A DNA stretch of 64,000 nucleotides from an uncultured Bacteroidales bacterium. GTDB lineage: Bacteria > Bacteroidota > Bacteroidia > Bacteroidales > P3. Positions 57,298-64,000 of the stretch are shown here, one piece after another; position 1 is the stretch's first letter, and the number at the start of each line of letters is the position of its first letter. Both the position numbers and the translations under genes were made by a program. The stretch spans positions 1-64,000 of the forward strand of contig ONCC01000025.1 of assembly GCA_900316235.1 (NCBI GenBank), read 5' to 3'. Under the pieces are notes generated by a model. The model was not told the origin of the DNA and searched no databases. It worked only from the letters and a program-made list of their open reading frames with translations.

Positions 57298-59555
57298 TAG
57301 AATCTATAAATTACGCGGGCCATGAAGTTGATGCCGGGCTGCTGGAGCCAGGCGCGGTCGTGGTAGTAGTAGGCTGCTGCGGGGCCAGTCCAGTCGTCGA
57401 CCCAGTCACCCACCCAGGCGCTGAGACGATACTTGTGGTCGAGGAGGTTGTTGACGAGCAGCTGGGCTTCGATCTCGTTGGTGCCTTTGAGTTTCCAGGT
57501 GTAGGAGGCCTTGAGGTTGAGGAGGAAGTAGGGGTCGATGGCGTAGCACTCGCGGGAAGTGTTGTCGGCATACTGTTTGCCGACATATTTGCCGATGAGC
57601 TGCAGCTTGGCGTCCTTGCAGGGGGTGAAGGTGGCGATGGCGGCGCCCACGATATTGGGTGAGAGAGCCAGGTCGGTGGTGCGGGTGACGAGGTTGGGGT
57701 CGGCGTCGCCGTCGGCGAAGTCGGCGAAAGTGTAGTCGAGCACCTTGTTCTGGCTGAGCGTGAGGTTGGCGTCCATGCGGAACCAGTCGGTGAACATGTA
57801 TCCGCCCTCGAGTTCGATACCGATGCGGTAGCTCTTGTCGACATTCTCCATGAGGGCGTAGCCGCTGCTGCTGAGGTCACCGCTGGGGGTGAGCTGGTCT
57901 TTGTAGAACATGCCGTAGAGGTTTACGTTGAAGGCCCAGCGGTTGTAAGCCAGCTGGTAGCCCAGCTCGAGGTCGAGCATGGTCTCGGCCTTCACGGTGT
58001 CGTTGCGGCCGATGGCGTCCTTGATGTCGCTCTTGGTAGGCTCGCGGTTGGAGATGCCGGCCACGAAGTAGGTGCGCTGGTTGCCGTTGATGCGGTAGTT
58101 GATGCCGGCCTTGGGATTGAAGAAGAGGTAGTTTTGGTCGAAGTCTACCATGCATTGCTCCTTGGCGGTGTTGCGGTCGTCGGTGCTGCCTTTTAGTTTG
58201 TAGTTCACTGTTCGCAGTTGCAGGTCGGCGTAGATGTTGAGGTCGTCGGTGAAGTCGTAGGCGGCTTTGACATAGAAGCTGTTGTCTGTCTTGGTGCCGT
58301 TGTAGCGGTACCACTCGTAGGGGCTGTCGATGTGAATTGCTGTGTCGCGGAACCACAGCACATTGCCGAAGTGGTAGCCGTCGAAATAGAGCAGGTGGTC
58401 GCCAACCGAGAGGGAGAGTTTGTTGCCGCTATAGTGCATTGAGAGGTTGCCGGTGATGGCGTTGTTGTCCATCTGCTTGCGGGTGATATAGTCGCCAGAG
58501 CCGCTGATATCTGTGAGGAAAAGTTTCTTCTTGTAGCTGGCGTCGGCCTTATACTGCTCGTAGTAGCCGTCGCCGTGGGTGTAGTCGAGGGCGCCGTGGA
58601 TGCTCCACTGGTCGGTAAGCAGGTGCGAGATATAGAGCTGGTAGTGGCGCTGCCAGTAATTGTCGGTCTCGTTGGGGTAGTACATGGTGTTTCCGTCCAT
58701 GGTGTACTCGCCGCTGGGGTTGTAGGTGGGGTCTTCGTCGAGCTGGTAGTCGTAGGCGCCGTCCCAGGTGATGCCGGTGGTCTGGCTGCCGATGATGGTG
58801 AGGAGTTTTATAAAGGTCTTCTTGCCGTACCAGCTGGCGCTGCCGAAGAAGCTCTGCTGGTCGGTGCCCCAACTGCGGATGTAGCCGTCGGAGGTGAGGC
58901 CGCTGTAGGCGAAGTCGAAGGAAAGTCCGCTCTTCATGATACCCGTACCGGCGCTGACGCTGTACTGGCGCGTGTTCCAGCTGCCGAAGCCGAGGTCGGC
59001 CTCGCCGTAGGCGCGATCGCGGGCGTTGAGGGTCTGCAGGTTGATGGCGGCGCCGAAGGCGGGGCTGCCGCCTGTGGAGGCTCCCACGCCGCGCTGTATC
59101 TGCAGGCTCTGGGCCATGCCGCCGAGGTTGGGGATGTTGTACCAATAGACCTGCTGGCTCTCGGGGTCGTTGAGCGTGATGCCGTTAATATTAACATTGA
59201 TACGCGAGGCGTCGACACCGCGGATGCGGATGTAGGCGGCACCCACGCCGCCGTTCTCGCCACTGGCCACCACGGAGGTCTGCGTCTCGAGCATGTAGGG
59301 CATGCTGATGCTGGCACGGGCGTCGTCGAGTTCCTTCAGGTCGAGGGTGCTGGTAGTTAGCGGTGTCTTGTTGTTGACACGCACGTCCTGGATAATCACC
59401 TCGTCGAGACGGCGCACAGTATCTTGCGCGTTCGAGGTGAAAGGAGAAAAGTGAAAGGTGAAAGCTAACGCACAGCAGGCTATCATCTGCTTGCGACTAA
59501 TCCTGGTGGCCTGATAAATCAGATAGCGGCCACAGCTATAAAAGTTGTGTTTCAT
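57297..59555 (-). CDS. TonB-dependent receptor, probable thiamine uptake
   Basis: 752 residues from MKHNFYSCGR. A plug domain at about 65-180 with GVGAAYIRIRGVDASRINVNI and GGMAQSLQIQRGVGAST precedes a 22-strand barrel ending in MARVIYRF. It should carry thiamine or its esters over the outer membrane with TonB energy; the TPP riboswitch and the pnuT and TPK genes behind it support this. The signal peptide is odd: an ordinary IACCALA core is extended by FTFHFSPFTS (32-41), from an AAGTGAAAGGTGAAAG tract at 59431-59462 found also between genes. Confidence 0.88.
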   Translation of the reverse strand: MKHNFYSCGRYLIYQATRISRKQMIACCALAFTFHFSPFTSNAQDTVRRLDEVIIQDVRVNNKTPLTTSTLDLKELDDARASISMPYMLETQTSVVASGENGGVGAAYIRIRGVDASRINVNINGITLNDPESQQVYWYNIPNLGGMAQSLQIQRGVGASTGGSPAFGAAINLQTLNARDRAYGEADLGFGSWNTRQYSVSAGTGIMKSGLSFDFAYSGLTSDGYIRSWGTDQQSFFGSASWYGKKTFIKLLTIIGSQTTGITWDGAYDYQLDEDPTYNPSGEYTMDGNTMYYPNETDNYWQRHYQLYISHLLTDQWSIHGALDYTHGDGYYEQYKADASYKKKLFLTDISGSGDYITRKQMDNNAITGNLSMHYSGNKLSLSVGDHLLYFDGYHFGNVLWFRDTAIHIDSPYEWYRYNGTKTDNSFYVKAAYDFTDDLNIYADLQLRTVNYKLKGSTDDRNTAKEQCMVDFDQNYLFFNPKAGINYRINGNQRTYFVAGISNREPTKSDIKDAIGRNDTVKAETMLDLELGYQLAYNRWAFNVNLYGMFYKDQLTPSGDLSSSGYALMENVDKSYRIGIELEGGYMFTDWFRMDANLTLSQNKVLDYTFADFADGDADPNLVTRTTDLALSPNIVGAAIATFTPCKDAKLQLIGKYVGKQYADNTSRECYAIDPYFLLNLKASYTWKLKGTNEIEAQLLVNNLLDHKYRLSAWVGDWVDDWTGPAAAYYYHDRAWLQQPGINFMARVIYRF

Positions 59556-59559
59556 AATT

Positions 59560-59652
59560 TCATTCCTTACGCCGGCATTATCCGGATCAAGTTTCAAGGG
59601 TATGTTCTCAGCTTCTTCGTGCTCATTCCGAGCAACATAAGAGCACCCCTAT
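59560..59652 (-). promoter_or_regulatory. TPP (THI-box) riboswitch
   Basis: On this strand the classic elements are GGGGTGC near the 5' end, CTGAGA at 59606-59611, ATACCCTTGAA, then TGATCCGGATAATGCCGGCG and the closing GTAAGGAATGA. The element ends only four bases before the start codon of the TonB receptor, so it probably acts on translation initiation. It controls the receptor-pnuT-TPK operon in response to TPP. Confidence 0.95.
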
Positions 59653-59668
59653 GCTCTCTTTGACGGGG

Positions 59669-59676
59669 CAAAGATA
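59669..59676 (-). promoter_or_regulatory. -7 promoter element of the thiamine operon
   Basis: TATCTTTG on this strand, about 17 bases upstream of the riboswitch start. No clear -33 TTG, as often seen. Confidence 0.6.
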
Positions 59677-59726
59677 CGAAAAAAAAAGAAAAGTGAAAAT
59701 TTTTTTCACTTTTACCCTTTCTCATT

Positions 59727-62675
59727 TCACCTTAATAGGGTGACGGTGCCGATTTGGGTGGTCCAGCTGTCGGGCCGGTCGGCGGTGCGGAGTCGCAGAT
59801 GCCACACGTAGGCTCCCTGTGGGCAAGGACTTCCGTCGTGGGTACCATCCCAACCAGTCGCTATGTCTGTGGTGCTGTATACAAATAGACCTTGGCGATT
59901 GTAGATGGTGAGCTCGGCTTCGAGAGCGCCTTCGCAGACGATGATGAAGCGATTGTTGGCGTCGGCGGTGGGGGTGAAGATGTTGGGCACGAAGAGGTTT
60001 GTTTGGAGGATGGAGATGGTTTGGGTGGCTGTGTCGAGGCAAAGGCGGTCGATGACGGTAAGGATAACTTTAATACTGTCGAGTTCTATGGGGACACGGT
60101 ATGTTATGCGTCGCAATGTGTCGGGCAGATGGATGGTGTCGCCCCTTCCAAAGGTGACGAGGCCCCACCGGCGACTGGAATATTCTTCGCTTAGATCGTA
60201 AGCCGTGATTTCCTGTCTGTCGGCGGTAAGGATATTGGGGTTGACATTCATTTTCGCATGGGGGAAAGATGGGCGTGAGAGGGTGCGGCTGGTGCTGGTA
60301 GGGCAGAAGAGCGAGTCCCCGTAATAGGAAACTAGGGTGTATGTGGTGTTACTTTCGGGGAACACCCATAGATGACGATCTGCTTCGTGGCCATCAAGTG
60401 CGGAGTCATAGGGTGAGGAACTCCATTGCCAGAAAGGATTGTCCGTGGTGGCAGTCAGCATATAATATCCCATGCCGCAGTCGGGCTCTGTTTTGATGGA
60501 GATGTCATCGGGCGGCAGCTGCACCAAAGGCAAGTAAACTACCGAGTCGCATCCGTTGGCGGCGGTGAGGGTGTCGGTGAGAATGGGGAAAAGAGTGTCA
60601 GTCGAAGAGTGGTTGATAGGTGCCGAGTTGCCACGCCATGTATAACTGCTATTGTAGCAAAAGGTGACGGCCGGCAGGGAGAAATGTGCCGATGGCAGGA
60701 TAGAGAGGTGGAGGGTGTAGATGGTGTCGCAGCGGTAGAAATGCACTCTGGCGGTTGGGCCTATGGTGTCACGTGAGTACCAAATGCTATCGAGCCAGAG
60801 AAGGGAGTCGCAGCAGGTGAGGTGTTGGGCACCAGGTGCCCATGCATCTGGAGCAACTATGGTATAAGTGGTGGTGTCGGTACATTGGTCTTCTGCAAGT
60901 CCCGACACAAGGGTGACGGTGTAGGTTCCAGGATGACGATAGATGTGGGTGGGTGAATATTCATGACTGAAGAAGCCGTCTCCGAAACTCCATTGTGCCG
61001 TTTCGCAAGGAGGATTACCCGGGAGGGCAAGACTGTCATCGCCAAGGATGGTGCTACGGTTGAGGAATTGCACTGTGTGGCCGTCGCAACCGTTGTCGAC
61101 GGTATAGAGGGTATCGACAACAGCGTGTGGCCAGAAATGAGTGACATAGGTGTTCATTGTGACGTAGCAGGTTGGATTCTCGATGAACGAAAGTCGGCAG
61201 TGGACAGTGCTTCCTTCGGTGGAAAAGGTGGCTTGTTGGTCGGTGGAGATGGGGTTGGATGGAGAATCACTATACCATAGATAGTTGAATCCGTCGGGTG
61301 CGGTGAGGGTGACCGTGTCGACGGTGCCGCATTGGTCGGCGATGGCTGAGGGTTGTTGACATTCGGCATAGAAGTAAGCGTAACCGAAATGTGCACCCTC
61401 GAGACAATCGTAGGTGGAGAATTGCAGTCTCACATCCTGTCCGTGGTATTGGGCCAGATTGATACCCACCGTGGTCCAGTCTTTCCACAGCACTTCTGCA
61501 ACGTCGACGTTCCAGCCGAGAGAAGAGTCGGCAATAAAGTCGGCCGCTCCGCATTGCTCGTCAATGACACTGTCATTCTGGTCCAAAATCCTCATCTTGA
61601 ATCTGGGCTGTAAGCTGGGAGCATGATTGGGATTCTGAAGCACGGCGGCATAGTGGAGAAGGATGAGCGAATAGAGCGTTGTGTCAATGTGGAGATAGTA
61701 GACAATGGATTCGTTTTCGGCCCCACTGCGCCAATTTCCTAAACGCACAGAACCCGGCATGCCGGGACATACAGTATGCAACAGCCCTCCTGCAATGGAA
61801 TCTATTTCGTTGGGATTGGTGTGAACGGTGTGGCGACTGAAGGCCAAAGACGGCCCGTAATCTTGAATGCCGATAGAATTGTTGCAAAAGCAACGCACGT
61901 AGTCGGAATAGAGGTTCAGCACGTCAGGGCATCCAATATGTGCTTGTGGGATAGTGTAGAAATCGATCCTTCGACAACAACATGGGTATTCCTGTTGATT
62001 ATATGGGATGGCTTTTACATGATAATGAGTATTGGGAGCGAGTCCAGAAAGGTGAAGAGTGCCACCATTGGCGGTGTAATATTGACCATTCACGCTGATG
62101 AGTAGGGTGGTGCTGTCGGGTGTCCAGTGAATATCGGCACTCGAGGTGGTGACATTCTGCACGCCGATGTTGAACGAGGAGGTGCAGGGATTACTACTGG
62201 GAAGGGGATGTAAATAATCCGACGGACGCCAGGAAAATGATAACTCTCGGACGAGTGGGTATATTGTATCAGTAGAGTAGGCATTGTAATGAACGTGAAT
62301 AGTGACTTGTTCTTGGGTGATGGGGAGGGACTGAATGGTGAGATTTGCTCCTGTAAAATGGTCTACCAACAGGGTGCCAGTGACATCGTCTCCATCCCAA
62401 ATATCTATATATCCGTAGTTTTCCCCAGGCTCTGAACCACGGAAACATGTGTAAGCTATATCAAGGACGCATGAGGAATCTACTCCAGTGATGACTCCCC
62501 AGGAATCGAACGCTTGCAGGAGTCGTACATAGTTATGGGTAAATCCTCCTCCAGAAGGGCTGGAGCAGAAATAGGTGGTATCGTTGTTGTACAATGTTTG
62601 TGCGCACAAATGTCCCCACCCTATCACCACTATCAGCAGCAACAGCGTCAGCAGTCCATGTGTGGCATGTTTCAT
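59727..62675 (-). CDS. Large secreted protein with PKD domain and T9SS type B sorting domain
   Basis: 982 residues with a signal peptide (cleavage near LCAQ, residue 26). A fibronectin III-like domain lies near 165-225 (SSADIHWTPDS), a PKD domain near 535-600 (WSFGDGFFSHEYSPTHIYRH). The last 90 residues, VPNIFTPTADANNRFIIVCE to PQGAYVWHLRLR, are the gliding-motility-associated type B C-terminal domain recognised by type IX secretion. Probably a surface adhesin or binding protein; no catalytic motif is seen. It lies two bases after recQ. Confidence 0.85.
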   Translation of the reverse strand: MKHATHGLLTLLLLIVVIGWGHLCAQTLYNNDTTYFCSSPSGGGFTHNYVRLLQAFDSWGVITGVDSSCVLDIAYTCFRGSEPGENYGYIDIWDGDDVTGTLLVDHFTGANLTIQSLPITQEQVTIHVHYNAYSTDTIYPLVRELSFSWRPSDYLHPLPSSNPCTSSFNIGVQNVTTSSADIHWTPDSTTLLISVNGQYYTANGGTLHLSGLAPNTHYHVKAIPYNQQEYPCCCRRIDFYTIPQAHIGCPDVLNLYSDYVRCFCNNSIGIQDYGPSLAFSRHTVHTNPNEIDSIAGGLLHTVCPGMPGSVRLGNWRSGAENESIVYYLHIDTTLYSLILLHYAAVLQNPNHAPSLQPRFKMRILDQNDSVIDEQCGAADFIADSSLGWNVDVAEVLWKDWTTVGINLAQYHGQDVRLQFSTYDCLEGAHFGYAYFYAECQQPSAIADQCGTVDTVTLTAPDGFNYLWYSDSPSNPISTDQQATFSTEGSTVHCRLSFIENPTCYVTMNTYVTHFWPHAVVDTLYTVDNGCDGHTVQFLNRSTILGDDSLALPGNPPCETAQWSFGDGFFSHEYSPTHIYRHPGTYTVTLVSGLAEDQCTDTTTYTIVAPDAWAPGAQHLTCCDSLLWLDSIWYSRDTIGPTARVHFYRCDTIYTLHLSILPSAHFSLPAVTFCYNSSYTWRGNSAPINHSSTDTLFPILTDTLTAANGCDSVVYLPLVQLPPDDISIKTEPDCGMGYYMLTATTDNPFWQWSSSPYDSALDGHEADRHLWVFPESNTTYTLVSYYGDSLFCPTSTSRTLSRPSFPHAKMNVNPNILTADRQEITAYDLSEEYSSRRWGLVTFGRGDTIHLPDTLRRITYRVPIELDSIKVILTVIDRLCLDTATQTISILQTNLFVPNIFTPTADANNRFIIVCEGALEAELTIYNRQGLFVYSTTDIATGWDGTHDGSPCPQGAYVWHLRLRTADRPDSWTTQIGTVTLLR

Positions 62676-62677
62676 TT

Positions 62678-64000
62678 CTAATGCCCGTAGTCGGTTATGA
62701 ATTTGATGCGCATCAGGCGGATCTCCTCCTCGGTGTAGTCAGGATCGTCCTCATATTCTTCGTAGGCTTCCTCAAGGGAGGCGTTCTCCGAGTTGCGCCA
62801 GTAGTCGAGCAGTTCCTCCTGATGGTCGGGCTCTATCATCTCATTAATATAGTAATCTATATTTAATTTAGTACCGCTGGAGATGATATGCTCCATCTCG
62901 GTGAGAAGCTCGTCCATTGACATCCCCTTTCCTGCGGCAATGTCTTCAAGGCTCTTGCGACGGTCGATGCTTTGGATGATGTAGACTTTATTGGCCGACT
63001 TGTTGGCAGCCGAGCGCACCACGATGTCCTGCGGACGCTCGATGTCGTTGTCCTCCACATAGCGCTTGATAAGTTCGATGAAAGGCTCACCATATTTCTG
63101 AGCCTTGGCGATGCCCACACCAGCGCAGTGGCTCAATTCCTCGACGTTGCAGGGGTATTGCAGCGTCATGTCCTTGAGCGACGATTCCTCGAAGATGACG
63201 TAAGCAGGAAGTTTCTCGCGTGAGGCGATGCTCTTGCGCAGGCTCTTAAGTTGCACGTAGAGTGCTTCATCGCCCGCCGCTGAGGCACCGCCGCTAGCAG
63301 CCACCAAATCTTCATCATCTTCGCTGGTGGATGCTGAATAGTCGTGGTCGCAAGTGACGTAGAGACTGTAGGGGCTCTTGATGAATTTGTGACCCGCAGG
63401 GGTGAGTTTCAGCACGCCGTATTGTTCAATCTCCTTCTGCAGCAATCCTTCGAACTGTGCCTGCCGCAGGACGGCTTTCCAGAAGAGATCGTCGTGGTCG
63501 GCGCCGCCGCCGAACTGCTCCAGTTTGTCCAGGTGGTAGGTCTTGGTATTGGCATTCTTGCGGCCCATCAGTACGTCGACAATGTCTTTAGGTTTGAAGG
63601 CCTGCTTCATGGCCAGGATGGTCTCGAGGGCAAATTGCATCTCCTCCTTGGCCTCGACTTGGGGTTTAGGATGGGTGCAATTGTCGCAGTTGCCGCAATA
63701 GGGCTCGTTGTAGTCCTCGCCAAAATATTTCAATATATTGAGTCTCCGGCAGGCCGAACTTTCGGCGTAGGAGACCATCTCCTGCACCAATTGCTTGGCC
63801 ATCTCCTGCTCGGTGACATTCTTGTCGGTGAAGAATTTGTAAAGTTTCTCCACATCCTGTTCGCTGTAGAAGGCGATGCAGCGTCCTTCGCCGCCATCAC
63901 GTCCGGCACGTCCGGTCTCCTGATAGTAGCCCTCGATGCTCTTCGGGATGTCATAGTGGATGACGAACCTCACGTCGGGTTTGTCGATGCCCATGCCGAA
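62678..64000 (-). CDS. recQ: ATP-dependent DNA helicase RecQ, C-terminal part
   Basis: The visible 440 codons begin inside motif V ([19 protein letters not shown]) and continue with motif VI ([12 protein letters not shown]), the RecQ zinc-binding region ([20 protein letters not shown]), the winged-helix RQC domain and an HRDC domain near [20 protein letters not shown]. The N-terminal helicase motifs lie beyond the window. RecQ unwinds DNA in recombination and fork repair. The acidic C-terminal tail is usual in Bacteroidales. Confidence 0.95.
   Translation of the reverse strand, partial: FGMGIDKPDVRFVIHYDIPKSIEGYYQETGRAGRDGGEGRCIAFYSEQDVEKLYKFFTDKNVTEQEMAKQLVQEMVSYAESSACRRLNILKYFGEDYNEPYCGNCDNCTHPKPQVEAKEEMQFALETILAMKQAFKPKDIVDVLMGRKNANTKTYHLDKLEQFGGGADHDDLFWKAVLRQAQFEGLLQKEIEQYGVLKLTPAGHKFIKSPYSLYVTCDHDYSASTSEDDEDLVAASGGASAAGDEALYVQLKSLRKSIASREKLPAYVIFEESSLKDMTLQYPCNVEELSHCAGVGIAKAQKYGEPFIELIKRYVEDNDIERPQDIVVRSAANKSANKVYIIQSIDRRKSLEDIAAGKGMSMDELLTEMEHIISSGTKLNIDYYINEMIEPDHQEELLDYWRNSENASLEEAYEEYEDDPDYTEEEIRLMRIKFITDYGH

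Noticed and set aside
1-64000. tRNA, rRNA, integrase or insertion sequence that could mark island borders
   Set aside because: None was recognised; the island edges are defined only by gene content, relics and repeats.

Overview
The window comes from a member of the Bacteroidota, most likely an uncultured gut or rumen Bacteroidales. The evidence is the many promoters of the TTG-N19-21-TAnnTTTG type, few Shine-Dalgarno sequences, cargo proteins with both type A and type B type IX secretion (T9SS) C-terminal signals, a PorE-like OmpA lipid/peptidoglycan-associated protein, a TonB receptor-PnuT-thiamine pyrophosphokinase operon behind a TPP riboswitch, and Bacteroidota-only families such as DUF6266. 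I cannot name a genus. No rRNA, tRNA, CRISPR array or intact insertion sequence was seen.

Layout. 1-193 is the end of kbl. 194-2330 is a scar zone with one DUF6266 gene, a deleted DUF4143-type ATPase and several families of short tandem repeats. 2333-14410 is the main find: a type 4 BREX locus (brxP, brxC, pglZ, brxL in the canonical order, tightly spaced) with three extra genes. A small protein resembling the ScoMcrA-type DNA sulphur-binding domain overlaps brxP, and a GIY-YIG nuclease plus a DGQHR (DndB-like) protein follow brxL. There is no PglX or other methyltransferase; the SGGKDS PAPS-reductase-like BrxP with ferredoxin-type cysteines points to sulphur (phosphorothioate) chemistry. Base composition changes inside brxP and again after brxL, so the locus looks mosaic. 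14691-19515 continues the defence and regulation island: a DUF4062 protein, AbiH, an AlbA_2/Schlafen-like ATP-binding regulator, and a fusion relic of a BRO-N gene and a second AlbA_2 gene.

From 19560 on the content is mostly housekeeping: a FlK-like thioesterase, fabD, an RND efflux operon (adaptor, pump, TolC), a flippase, envelope lipoproteins, a sirtuin, a PorE-like protein, a membrane protein/winged-helix pair, ackA, a SprT-like metalloprotein, an ECF sigma factor with a membrane partner, an M1-type secreted peptidase, rbfA, a LolC/E permease, trpS, rnfA, oadA, tatD, a cobalamin adenosyltransferase, NifU and Mrp iron-sulphur factors, a TlpA-like protein, an S41 protease, a DMT transporter, purD, the thiamine uptake operon, a very large T9SS protein and the 3' part of recQ.

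A second theme runs through the whole window. Families of short, low-complexity or palindromic repeats sit in intergenic gaps, and the same kinds of sequence appear in frame inside at least six conserved genes (flippase, SprT-like, LolC/E, tatD, thiamine pyrophosphokinase, TonB receptor). This resembles the behaviour of rickettsial palindromic elements and deserves a genome-wide look.
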